35,700 nt of DNA from Rhodobacterales bacterium (GTDB taxonomy: Bacteria > Pseudomonadota > Alphaproteobacteria > Rhodobacterales > Rhodobacteraceae): the NCBI GenBank assembly GCA_021155205.1, contig JAJNPS010000022.1, positions 1-35,700 on the forward strand. Direction: 5' to 3'. The notes under the pieces were generated by a model, which was not told the DNA's origin, searched no databases, and saw only the letters and a program-made list of their open reading frames with translations. Position 1 is the stretch's first letter. Every line of letters starts with the position of its first letter. Shown here in pieces: positions 16,352 to 24,172 of the stretch. The translations under genes and the position numbers were made by a program.

Positions 16352-17233
16352 ATGACTAGCTTTGTCCCCGACATGACGATCCGGCCAGAGGTTGCGGGCT
16401 TCTTCGATGCTGCCACCAACACGATCAGTTATGTCGTGCGCGACCCGGCCGGGACCGCCTGCGCCGTGATCGACAGCGTGATGGACCTTGATTACGCGGC
16501 CGGGCGCATCACGCATGACCATGCCGACCAGATCATCGCGTTCATCCGCGACAAGGGCTGGCAGCTGGAATGGCTGATCGAAACGCATGTCCATGCCGAC
16601 CACCTGAGCGGTGCGCCCTACATCCAGGCCGCGCTTGGAGGGCGCATCGGCATCGGTGCAAAGATCACCGAAGTGCAGGAAGTGTTCGGCAAGATCTTCA
16701 ACGAAGGGACCGAATTCCAGTGCGACGGATCGCAGTTCGACGCGCTGTTCGATGACGGCGACAGCTACCGGATCGGCACCATGACGGCGCAGGTGCTGCA
16801 CACGCCCGGCCATACCCCGGCCTGCATGACGCATGTGATCGGCGACGCGGCCTTTGTCGGCGACACGCTGTTCATGCCCGACGGCGGTTCGGCGCGGGCG
16901 GATTTTCCCGGCGGCGATGCCGGTGCCCTTTACGACAGCATCCAGCGCGTGCTGGCCCTGCCGGACGACATGCGCCTGTTCATGTGCCACGACTACGGGC
17001 CGAACGGGCGCGACATAAGGTGGGAAACCACGGTGGCCGAGGAACGTCGCCACAACATCCACATCGCGGGCAAGTCGCGCGACGCGTTCATCCAGTTGCG
17101 CACCGAACGCGACAAGACACTGGGAATGCCCCGGCTGATCCTGCCATCGCTGCAGGTGAACATGCGGGCCGGCGAAATGCCCACGGATGACCAGGGCCGC
17201 CCCGTGCTGAAGGTGCCCGTGAACGGGCTTTGA
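16352..17233 (+). CDS. ETHE1/Blh-like MBL-fold metallo-hydrolase
   Basis: 293 aa metallo-beta-lactamase-fold protein with the THVHADH metal motif (residues 78-84), HTPGHTPACM and GDTLFMPDGG. It resembles persulfide dioxygenase ETHE1 and the bacterial Blh proteins of the BigR operon. The known reaction is oxidation of glutathione persulfide to sulfite. No rhodanese domain or BigR regulator is adjacent, so a sulfide role is an inference from family only. The gene starts about 96 bp after tldD with a purine-rich GGAAAGAGGGCG upstream. Confidence 0.85.
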   Translation: MTSFVPDMTIRPEVAGFFDAATNTISYVVRDPAGTACAVIDSVMDLDYAAGRITHDHADQIIAFIRDKGWQLEWLIETHVHADHLSGAPYIQAALGGRIGIGAKITEVQEVFGKIFNEGTEFQCDGSQFDALFDDGDSYRIGTMTAQVLHTPGHTPACMTHVIGDAAFVGDTLFMPDGGSARADFPGGDAGALYDSIQRVLALPDDMRLFMCHDYGPNGRDIRWETTVAEERRHNIHIAGKSRDAFIQLRTERDKTLGMPRLILPSLQVNMRAGEMPTDDQGRPVLKVPVNGL

Positions 17234-17251
17234 CGACGGACGTGGACCGCT

Positions 17252-17292
17252 TTGCACTGTCACGCGCTGCCGTGACCGTGCAAGACTGCACG
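17252..17292 (+). promoter_or_regulatory. Two overlapping hairpins before the VTT gene
   Basis: Hairpin A: TTGCACTGTCACG (17252-17264) pairs with 17271-17283 with one mismatch and a 6-nt loop. Hairpin B: CGTGCA (17277-17282) pairs with TGCACG (17287-17292), loop AGAC. They share 17277-17283 and cannot form together. B ends 2 nt before the ATG at 17295, where no Shine-Dalgarno sequence is visible. This could be a terminator/antiterminator, a translation switch, or a DNA operator with three TGCAC sites. Confidence 0.5.
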
Positions 17293-17294
17293 TC

Positions 17295-17972
17295 ATGGCA
17301 ATCCGGCTTACCCAGGCAACGGTGCGCGGCATCATCGGCGGCGCGATCGCGACGGCAATCCTTGTCGCCTCGGTGCTGGCCTGGCTTTACCGCGACACCC
17401 TGCCGGTTCTGGACGAGGCGTGGCTGCGCGGCGTCATCGGCCAGCCCGGCATCGTCGGGCCAGGCGTGCTGATCGGCCTGATGGTGCTGGCCGTCATTGC
17501 CAGCCCGATCCCCAGCGGGCCCATCGCCATCGCCGCCGGGGCGATCTTCGGCACCATGGCCGGGGCGATCTATGTCATCATCGGGGCAGTTGTCGGGGCT
17601 ATCCTGGCCTTTGCCATAGCGCGCAGCTTTGGCCATGACGCGATCCGGCGGTCCGACAACGCGGTGATGAAATACATCGCGAAACCCCGGTCGCAGTGGT
17701 CGCTGATGGCGGTGGTCTTTGCGTCGCGTCTGGTGCCGTTCGTGTCTTTCGACGCGGTCAGCTATGCGGCGGGTGTCACCAACCTGACCTATCCGCGCTT
17801 TGCGATAGCCACGCTGGCGGGCTGCGCGCCGGTCAGTTTTGCGCTGGCCGCAATGGGGGCAGGATTGAAGGACAGCACGATCAGCCCGGTCCTGCTGGCG
17901 GTACTCGCCGGCGTCACGCTGGTGCCGGTCGCCGGCAAATGGCTTTGGGACCTGTGGCGCGGCAGGGCGTGA
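17295..17972 (+). CDS. TVP38/TMEM64 (VTT-domain) membrane protein
   Basis: 225 aa polytopic inner-membrane protein of the DedA/VTT superfamily. After an N-terminal helix comes the SPIPSGPIAIAAGAIFG re-entrant segment and SRLVPFVSFDAVSYAAGVT, the two features typical of TVP38/TMEM64 proteins. Suspected roles are lipid scrambling or undecaprenyl-phosphate/phospholipid transport; the substrate is unknown here. It follows the MBL-fold gene by about 60 bp. VTT proteins are often found beside sulfur or redox genes, but here this is only an association. Confidence 0.85.
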   Translation: MAIRLTQATVRGIIGGAIATAILVASVLAWLYRDTLPVLDEAWLRGVIGQPGIVGPGVLIGLMVLAVIASPIPSGPIAIAAGAIFGTMAGAIYVIIGAVVGAILAFAIARSFGHDAIRRSDNAVMKYIAKPRSQWSLMAVVFASRLVPFVSFDAVSYAAGVTNLTYPRFAIATLAGCAPVSFALAAMGAGLKDSTISPVLLAVLAGVTLVPVAGKWLWDLWRGRA

Positions 17973-18053
17973 CAGCCGGGCGTTGACAGGGGGCGGTCGA
18001 TGCGCCGAACTGACCACGACAGAGTCGCATCGGGGGGGGCGCGGGACAGGCGG

Positions 18054-19238
18054 ATGGCAGAACTCTACGGCAGCCGCCTTGGCCGGGCGGATCTTGCGCA
18101 AAGGTCGGGCAGCCTGACGCAGTTCGGCGGCGTGCGTCTGGTCAGCCTTGGCGACGGGGTGGAGCGCGGCCTGCGCGCGCTGGAGTTCCGCACCGGCAGC
18201 GGGCTGGCCTTTGACGTGCTGGTCGACCGGGCGATGGACATCGCCGGGCTGTCGCACGCCGGTCGTTCCATTGGCTGGCATTCACCCACCGGGTTCCGCC
18301 ATCCCGGCCTGCACGATGCCGAAGGGGAGGATGGCCTTGGCTGGACGCGGTCCTTTTCAGGGTTCCTGTCCACCTGCGGCCTTGACCACATCCTGGGCCC
18401 GGAAGAGGTTCCGGCCGACAACTACAACTATCCCCGCAAGGCAACCGTCCGGCACGGGCTGCACGGACGCGTCGGCGCGATCCCGGCCCGGCTGACCGGC
18501 TATGGCGAGCGGTGGGAGGGCGACCGCTGCATCCTGTGGGCCGAGGGGGTCGTGATCCAGGCGGCGGTCTTTGGCGAGGTTTTGCACCTGCACCGCCGCA
18601 TCGAGGCGGACCTTGGCGGCAACGAGGTGCGGCTGACCGACCGCGTGGTCAATGCGGGCTTTCAGCCCACGCCGCACATGTTCTTTTACCATGTCAATCT
18701 GGGCTATCCGGTCATCGACGACGGCGCCCGGTATCTGGCGCCGGTCCGCGATGTGGTCTGGGCGTCACATGCGGACCGGCTGGGGGCACAAGGCGTGGGC
18801 TACAGCCGCTGTCCCCCGCCCCGGATCGGGTTTTCCGAACAGGTCTGGGAACATGACATGGCCGCCGATGGGGCCGGGCTGGTGCCGGTGGCGGTAGTGA
18901 ATGACCGGATCGGCCTGGGATTGCTGGTGGAAACCCGCAAGGACCAGTTGCCCTGCGCCTATCAGTGGCAGAACTTTCAGGCCGGGCATTACGTCATGGG
19001 CGTGGAGCCTTCGACGCATCACGTGAAAGGCGACCTTTTCGCCCGGGACCGGGCCGAGATGATCTGGCTTGAGGCGGGCGAGGCGCGCGATTACGCGACC
19101 CGGTTCGCTGTGCTTGACGGGGCGGGGGCGATAGCGGCGGCCGAAGCGCGGATCACCTCCATCGCGCACCAGCCGGACGTGGACTATCCCGAACCGTCGG
19201 GCAATTTCCCGCCACTGAGCGGCGCAGGACGCAGATGA
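18054..19238 (+). CDS. DUF4432-family aldose-epimerase-like protein
   Basis: 394 aa. It resembles the DUF4432 branch of the aldose 1-epimerase (galactose mutarotase) beta-supersandwich fold: EFRTGSGLAFDVLVDRAMDIAGLSHAGR near the start, a HGLHGRVGAIPA segment, HMFFYHVNLGYP and a C-terminal QWQNFQAGHYVMGVEPST. Those histidines and the glutamate fit a mutarotase-like site. The ATG at 18054 is chosen because of AGG just upstream; an in-frame start at 18000 adds a non-conserved leader. It is the first gene of the carbohydrate cluster and probably converts the anomeric or keto form of the imported sugar. Confidence 0.82.
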   Translation: MAELYGSRLGRADLAQRSGSLTQFGGVRLVSLGDGVERGLRALEFRTGSGLAFDVLVDRAMDIAGLSHAGRSIGWHSPTGFRHPGLHDAEGEDGLGWTRSFSGFLSTCGLDHILGPEEVPADNYNYPRKATVRHGLHGRVGAIPARLTGYGERWEGDRCILWAEGVVIQAAVFGEVLHLHRRIEADLGGNEVRLTDRVVNAGFQPTPHMFFYHVNLGYPVIDDGARYLAPVRDVVWASHADRLGAQGVGYSRCPPPRIGFSEQVWEHDMAADGAGLVPVAVVNDRIGLGLLVETRKDQLPCAYQWQNFQAGHYVMGVEPSTHHVKGDLFARDRAEMIWLEAGEARDYATRFAVLDGAGAIAAAEARITSIAHQPDVDYPEPSGNFPPLSGAGRR

Positions 19239-19263
19239 TCTTGAAGAACCCGGATGGCTGCGC

Positions 19264-20040
19264 ATGAAGATGGGGCTTGCGGACAAGGTGATCCTCGTCA
19301 CCGGCGCAGCGGGTGGCATCGGTCGGGCCATTGCGCGGATGGCCGCGCGCGAAGGTGTCGGTGCGCTGATGCTGACGGACCGCAACGGGCCGGGCTGCGA
19401 GGCGCTGGCGGCGGAACTCGCAGGCAGCACGGATGCCGCAACCGTCACAGCCGATCTTGCGGATACCGCCACGACGGCAACCATCGCGCAGGCGACGCTC
19501 ACCCGGTTTGGCCGCATCGACGGACTTGTGAACGCGGGCGGGATCACCACGCGGGGGTCTTTCCTCACCGGCACACCAGCTGACTGGGACCAGCTTTTCG
19601 CCGTCAATGCGCGCGCCGGGTTCTTTCTGATGCAGGCCGCGATTGGCGACATGCGAACGCGCAGGGCGGCGGGGTCCGTCGTCAACATCCTGTCGATGAA
19701 CGCCCATTGCGGGCTGCCGGAACTGGCGATGTATGCAGCCACCAAGGGCGCGATGCAGACCCTGACGCGCAACGCCGCCCACGCCCACATGGCCGACCGC
19801 ATCCGCGTCAACGGCATCAACCTTGGCTGGGTGGCCAGCGATGCCGAGGATCACATGCAGGCGGTCGTACTGGGCAAGGGGCCAGACTGGGAAAGGGCCG
19901 AGGCCGCGCAATTGCCCCTCGGGCGTCTCGTGACAGCCGAGGAATGCGCCCGGCTGGCGGTCTTTCTGTTGGGTGATGCATCCCTTCCGACAAGCGGGGC
20001 GATCGTTGATCTGGAACAGAAAGTGGCGGGGTCGATCTAA
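19264..20040 (+). CDS. SDR-family dehydrogenase 1
   Basis: 258 aa classical short-chain dehydrogenase/reductase. Cofactor loop TGAAGGIG at 13-20, NAGG at 90-93, catalytic N115, S144, Y157 and K161. An aspartate after beta-2 (LTDRNG) suggests NAD preference. The C-terminal half is compact and ends without the usual IDGG motif (GAIVDLEQKVAGSI). It lies 25 bp after the DUF4432 gene and 144 bp before the second SDR. A polyol, cyclitol or sugar alcohol/ketone is the likely substrate class. Confidence 0.9.
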   Translation: MKMGLADKVILVTGAAGGIGRAIARMAAREGVGALMLTDRNGPGCEALAAELAGSTDAATVTADLADTATTATIAQATLTRFGRIDGLVNAGGITTRGSFLTGTPADWDQLFAVNARAGFFLMQAAIGDMRTRRAAGSVVNILSMNAHCGLPELAMYAATKGAMQTLTRNAAHAHMADRIRVNGINLGWVASDAEDHMQAVVLGKGPDWERAEAAQLPLGRLVTAEECARLAVFLLGDASLPTSGAIVDLEQKVAGSI

Positions 20041-20184
20041 AGCGGCCCCCTTTGCCGCGTCATGCCCGGTCACAAGGCATCCCGCTGCTGCATCGACAGT
20101 TTGAATGGCAGTTTTTTGACCGATTGCACAAAAATCGCGATTGCAAACTTTTGCGTGACGGCAAAGGATTGGCCGGGGGAAGAG
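20041..20184 (+). promoter_or_regulatory. Candidate promoter and operator of the sugar operon
   Basis: This is the largest gap in the cluster upstream of the transporter genes. It holds a TTGACC -35-like hexamer (20116-20121), direct repeats CGATTGCA at 20121-20128 and 20138-20145 (17 bp apart), and an inverted repeat TTTGC-GTGACG-GCAAA (20150-20165) with the 16-bp size of LacI-family sites. No regulator gene lies in the cluster, so the factor would be encoded elsewhere. Confidence 0.4.
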
Positions 20185-20916
20185 ATGAACATGTCTGACG
20201 CGCTTTTCGATTTTGCCGGGGCCAATGTTCTGGTCGTCGGTGCCAGCCGCGCCGGGATCGGGGCCGCCATCGCACGCGCCTTTCAGGATGCCGGGGCCAC
20301 GGTGGCGATCACCGGCGCGGAACCGGAACCCGCCCCCGAGGATCGCGCGCGGTTTGCCTATATCCAGCTTGACGTCACCGACCTTGCGGCAGTCGAGGCG
20401 CTGGCATCGGCCACGTCGCGACTTGACGTGCTGGTCAACTGCGCCGCGATTACCGCACGGGGCGAAGAAATGGCCCCCGCCTTTTTCCAGCGCGTCGTGG
20501 ATGTGAACCTGCATGGGACGTTCCGCACCGCACAGGCGTTTCATCCGCAGCTCAAGGCTGCGGGCGGCGTGCTGATCAACATCGCCTCGATGTACGCGAC
20601 CTTTGGCAGCCCACGGAACCCGGCCTACGGCGCCAGCAAGGCAGCCGTCGTGCAACTGACGAAATCGCTGGCCATCGCCTGGGCGGCGGATGGCATAAGG
20701 GTCAACGCGGTGGCACCGGGGTTCATCGTCACCGAACAGTCCGCCCGCAGCCGCACTGACCCCGCGCACGTCGCCGCAGTCAACTTGCGCACGCCCATGG
20801 GCCGCTGGGGCCGGCCGGACGATATTGCGGGGCCGGTCCTCTTCCTCGCCTCGCCCGCTGCGGGGTTCATGACCGGCGTCTGCCTGCCGATCGACGGAGG
20901 GTATTCGATTGCCTGA
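20185..20916 (+). CDS. SDR-family dehydrogenase 2
   Basis: 243 aa classical SDR. The cofactor loop is GASRAGIG (19-26), NCAA replaces the usual NNAG (85-88), and catalytic S135, Y148 and K152 are present, ending with PIDGGYSIA. LDVTDLAAV supplies the adenine-binding aspartate. ATG at 20185 follows GGGGGAAGAG; ATG at 20191 is a close alternative. It shares only the general fold with SDR 1, so the two probably act on different intermediates. Its stop overlaps the TTG start of the next gene by 8 bp. Confidence 0.9.
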   Translation: MNMSDALFDFAGANVLVVGASRAGIGAAIARAFQDAGATVAITGAEPEPAPEDRARFAYIQLDVTDLAAVEALASATSRLDVLVNCAAITARGEEMAPAFFQRVVDVNLHGTFRTAQAFHPQLKAAGGVLINIASMYATFGSPRNPAYGASKAAVVQLTKSLAIAWAADGIRVNAVAPGFIVTEQSARSRTDPAHVAAVNLRTPMGRWGRPDDIAGPVLFLASPAAGFMTGVCLPIDGGYSIA

Positions 20917-22054
20917 CATTGCAGCCGCCGTCATCGGCACCGGGTTCATCGGCACCGTGCATATCGGGGCCTTGCGCCGCCTGGGCGTGCCGATTGCCGG
21001 GGTGCTGGGGTCGAGCGCCGGGCGGGGGGCAGATCGGGCGGCGGCCCTGGGGATCGGGCGGGCCTATGGGTCGCTGGCGGAACTGCTGGCCGATCCCGCG
21101 GTGACGGTCGTGCATGTCACCTCGCCCAACGTCGCGCACTACGAACAGGTCAAGGCGATCCTCGCCGCCGGAAAGCATGTGATATGCGAAAAGCCGCTGG
21201 CGATGACGTCCGCCCAAACCGCCGAAATGGTCGCCGTGGCCAAGGCCAGCGGCAAGGTCGCGGCAGTCTGCTATAACACCCGCTTCTATCCCCTGAACCA
21301 GCAGGCGCGCGGCATGGTGGCGGACGGTGATCTGGGGGATATTCGTTTGATCTGCGGTTCCTACCATCAGGATTGGCTGGCAAAAGAGACCGACTGGAAC
21401 TGGCGGTTGGAGGCGGATGAGGGCGGTGCCCTGCGGTCCGTCGGCGATATCGGCACGCATTGGATGGACCTGACCAGTTTCATCGCGGGCCAGCGCATCA
21501 CGGCAGTCTTTGCCGAACTCGCGACGTTTTTCCCGGTGCGCCAGAAACCCTTCGGCCCGGTGGAGACATTTTCGGCGGCCAAGGGCCTGACCGAACCCCG
21601 CACCATCGCCACCGACGATGCTGCGACGATCCTTTTGCGCTATGCCAATGGCGCGCGGGGCGTCATGTCCACCAGCCAGATCAGCATGGGGCGCAAGAAC
21701 GCGCTGACGTGGGACATCGCAGGTTCCGCCGCCTCGGCGGCCTGGCATTCCGAGACGCCGGATCACCTCTGGATCGGCCACCGTGACGCGCCGAACGAGG
21801 TGTTGCAGCGCGATGCAAGTCTGATGAACGCGACGGGTGCGGCGGCGGCCTATCTGCCCGGCGGCCATGTCGAAGGGTTCGCCGACACGTTCCACGCCCT
21901 CTTCGCGCAGGTCTATCGCGACATTGCGGATGGCGCGCGCGGACAAGACGCCACCTATGCAAGCTTTGACGATGGGCATCACGAAATGCTGGTCTGCGAT
22001 GCGGTGTTGCAAAGCGCGCGGACGGGCGCTTGGGTCGCGGTGCCGCATGCCTGA
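20909..22054 (+). CDS. Gfo/Idh/MocA oxidoreductase 1
   Basis: 381 aa NAD(P)-dependent oxidoreductase. Rossmann fingerprint VIGTGFIGTVH (8-18), the EKP signature at 94-96 and the catalytic pair D180/H184 (GDIGTHWMDL) are all present, so this one looks fully active. The TTG start is supported by GGAGGG 7 nt upstream and by overlap with the SDR 2 stop. Enzymes of this class oxidise a ring hydroxyl of an unphosphorylated sugar or cyclitol. The TIM-barrel isomerase gene follows directly. Confidence 0.9.
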   Translation: MPDIAAAVIGTGFIGTVHIGALRRLGVPIAGVLGSSAGRGADRAAALGIGRAYGSLAELLADPAVTVVHVTSPNVAHYEQVKAILAAGKHVICEKPLAMTSAQTAEMVAVAKASGKVAAVCYNTRFYPLNQQARGMVADGDLGDIRLICGSYHQDWLAKETDWNWRLEADEGGALRSVGDIGTHWMDLTSFIAGQRITAVFAELATFFPVRQKPFGPVETFSAAKGLTEPRTIATDDAATILLRYANGARGVMSTSQISMGRKNALTWDIAGSAASAAWHSETPDHLWIGHRDAPNEVLQRDASLMNATGAAAAYLPGGHVEGFADTFHALFAQVYRDIADGARGQDATYASFDDGHHEMLVCDAVLQSARTGAWVAVPHA

Positions 22055-22072
22055 ACATCTGGAGGGATGGAC

Positions 22073-22987
22073 ATGAAACTGGGGCTCTTGACCGCGCCCT
22101 TTGCCGATTCCAGCCTTTCCGAGGTCGCCCGGTGGTCGGCCAGCGCGGGTTTCGAGGCGCTGGAAATTGCCTGCTGGCCCTCGGCGGGCAGCGAGAAACG
22201 CCGCTATGCCGGAACCGCGCATCTGCCGGTCGAGGACATGACCCCCGCGCAGGGTGCCGAGATCATGGCGATGCTGGCGGACAAGGGGCTGGCGGTTTCG
22301 GCCCTCGGCTACTACCCGAACCCCCTTCACGCCGAAGCCGCCCACCGCGATGCCGTGATCGGACACCTGAAAAAGGTCATCACCGCGGCTGGCATGATGG
22401 GGGTCGGGGTCGTCAACACCTTTGTCGGCGGCGACCGCACCCTGACGGTCGATCAGAACTGGGCGCGCGCCGAGGCGATTTTCCCCGCCATCGTCGCCCA
22501 TGCACGCGACGCGGGAGTGACACTCGCCTTTGAGAATTGTCCGATGATCTTTTCCCCAGACGAATGGCCGGGCGGGCACAATATTGCCTATGCACCAAAG
22601 GTTTGGCGGCGTATCTTCGACGCATGGGGGGACGCCGTGGGGATGAACTACGACCCAAGCCATCTGGTCTGGCAGATGATCGACCAGGCACGGTTCATCC
22701 GCGAATTTGGCGGCAGGATGGTCCATGTCCACGCCAAGGACCTGATGATCGACCGCGACGGGCTTTATGAACATGGCATCCTTTCGGCGGGCATGGGCTG
22801 GCAAATCCCCCGCATGCCGGGCCTCGGAGAAGTCAACTGGGCCGAAACCTTCGCGGGGCTTTACCGCGCGGGATACGACGGCCCGGTGATCATCGAACAC
22901 GAAGACCGCGATTTCGAGGGATCGGACGTGGCCATCAAGCGCGGTTTTGCGCTGGCGCGGGATGTTCTTCGGCCATTTACAAAGTAG
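22073..22987 (+). CDS. IolE-like TIM-barrel sugar isomerase/lyase
   Basis: 304 aa AP-endonuclease-2/xylose-isomerase-like TIM barrel. Metal-ligand positions look intact: the E of AFENCP, D and H of NYDPSHLVWQ, H of HVHAKD, and the final E of IIEHED. Relatives dehydrate or epimerise keto-inositols, isomerise ketoses, or carry out beta-elimination on 3-keto-glycosides. ATG at 22073 is chosen since GGAGGG lies 6 nt upstream; ATG at 22067 abuts it. It sits between Gfo 1 and the ABC importer. Confidence 0.87.
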   Translation: MKLGLLTAPFADSSLSEVARWSASAGFEALEIACWPSAGSEKRRYAGTAHLPVEDMTPAQGAEIMAMLADKGLAVSALGYYPNPLHAEAAHRDAVIGHLKKVITAAGMMGVGVVNTFVGGDRTLTVDQNWARAEAIFPAIVAHARDAGVTLAFENCPMIFSPDEWPGGHNIAYAPKVWRRIFDAWGDAVGMNYDPSHLVWQMIDQARFIREFGGRMVHVHAKDLMIDRDGLYEHGILSAGMGWQIPRMPGLGEVNWAETFAGLYRAGYDGPVIIEHEDRDFEGSDVAIKRGFALARDVLRPFTK

Positions 22988-23034
22988 ATCAATATGTTAC
23001 CATCTAAACTTGAACCTGAATGGGAGGAAGACCA

Positions 23035-24060
23035 ATGAAGAGAACCTTGTTTGGCTCGATCGCTCTGGCCATGGCAATCGGCTTTGGCGGCATGGCGTCG
23101 GCCGAAGGCTACAAGATCGGCATTTCGAACACCGTGCAGGGCAACGGCTGGCGCGAGGAAATGGTCTGCGCGATGAAGGCCCAGGCACTGGCCTCGGGCA
23201 AGGTCGCCAGCCTGAACATCGCGCATCGCAACACGGACGCGGCGGGCCAGCTTGAGGATATCCGCAACCTGATCCAGGCCGGCGTGAATGCCATCGTGGT
23301 GAACCCCGCCAACGCCGACGGCGTCAACGCCGCGATCAAGGAGGCCACGGACAAGGGCATTGTCGTGGTGGCGGTAGACCAGGCCGTGACGGAACCTTCG
23401 GCCTACATCCTGTCCAACAACCAGGAGCAATACGCCTATCTGGGTGCCAAATGGCTGTTCGAGACGATGGGCGGCAAGGGTGCGGTCGTCTACATGCGCG
23501 GCGCTGCCGGTGCCGGTGCCGACAATGACCGCGACAAGGGCTTCAAGCGCGCGATGGCCGAATACCCCGGCATCACCGTCGCGCAAGAGGTGTTTACCGG
23601 CTGGCAGCAGGACCAGGGCAAGCAGCAGATCAACGACATCATCGCGGCGGGCGTGCCGTTCCAGGGCATCTGGACCAGCGGCATCGACAACGTGATCGTT
23701 GATGCAATGGTGGAATCGGGTGCCCCGCTGGTGCCGATCGTGGGTGCGGACAATGCGGGCTTTGTGGGCCAGCTGTCATCGGTCCCCGGACTTGTTGGCG
23801 CGGCCGTGACGAACCCCGGCTCGGTCGGCGGTGCGGGCGTGGAACTGGCAATCCAGATCCTTGACGGCAAGATGCCGGCCGCAAAGACCGTGCTGGTCGA
23901 TCCCGTCGTCTGGGCCAACAACACCGATGCGGGCAAGGCCGAACTTGCTGCCGCCGCCAACCCGAAGCTGTCGCCGGAATGGCCGGTTTCGGTGTCGATC
24001 CCCGGCTGGACCACCTACACGATGGACCAGATCATCGCCTGCAAGGGCCCGGGCGAGTAA
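23035..24060 (+). CDS. Ribose-type ABC transporter substrate-binding protein
   Basis: 341 aa periplasmic protein of the RbsB/LacI-like class (Peripla_BP_4). Signal peptide of about 23 residues ending MASA-EG. KIGISNTVQGNGWREEM at the mature start and LIQAGVNAIVVNPANAD are typical of the ligand-binding lobes. ATG at 23035 has GGAGGAAG upstream; an in-frame ATG at 23020 lies before that site. Ligand unknown, presumably the unphosphorylated sugar processed by the cluster. A folded repeat follows the stop codon. Confidence 0.92.
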   Translation: MKRTLFGSIALAMAIGFGGMASAEGYKIGISNTVQGNGWREEMVCAMKAQALASGKVASLNIAHRNTDAAGQLEDIRNLIQAGVNAIVVNPANADGVNAAIKEATDKGIVVVAVDQAVTEPSAYILSNNQEQYAYLGAKWLFETMGGKGAVVYMRGAAGAGADNDRDKGFKRAMAEYPGITVAQEVFTGWQQDQGKQQINDIIAAGVPFQGIWTSGIDNVIVDAMVESGAPLVPIVGADNAGFVGQLSSVPGLVGAAVTNPGSVGGAGVELAIQILDGKMPAAKTVLVDPVVWANNTDAGKAELAAAANPKLSPEWPVSVSIPGWTTYTMDQIIACKGPGE

Positions 24061-24156
24061 GAGCCGCAACCTCTCCCCCATCCCCTCTCCCACGGGAGAG
24101 GGGTGCCGTAAGTCGTCCCCTCTCCGCCTTGGAGAGGGGCTAGGGGAGAGGCTCTC
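24061..24156. repeat. Folded intergenic repeat (branched hairpin)
   Basis: The gap between binding-protein and ATPase genes contains CCCCTCTCC...GGAGAGGGG twice as two inner hairpins (about 24082-24102 and 24118-24140), enclosed by CCTCTCCCC near 24070 and GGGGAGAGG near 24143-24151, with GAGCC/GGCTC outermost. The whole could fold as a three-way junction. Such a structure after a binding-protein gene may protect its mRNA and lower expression of the genes beyond. The CTCTCCCC type also occurs as a dispersed repeat. Confidence 0.7.
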
Positions 24157-24172
24157 ACTCTTGAATGCAAAC

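Noticed and set aside
14744..17335. 863-aa open frame on the minus strand opposite tldD and the MBL-fold gene
   Set aside because: It is antisense to two genes with clear motifs and is rich in His, Arg, Gly and Ala as expected of high-G+C shadow frames; no domain is recognisable.
19153..20955. 600-aa open frame on the minus strand opposite the SDR genes
   Set aside because: Antisense to both SDRs with intact catalytic residues; no recognisable motif.
20867..22900. 677-aa open frame on the minus strand opposite Gfo 1 and the TIM-barrel gene
   Set aside because: It overlaps two supported genes, has shadow-type composition and no start with a ribosome site.
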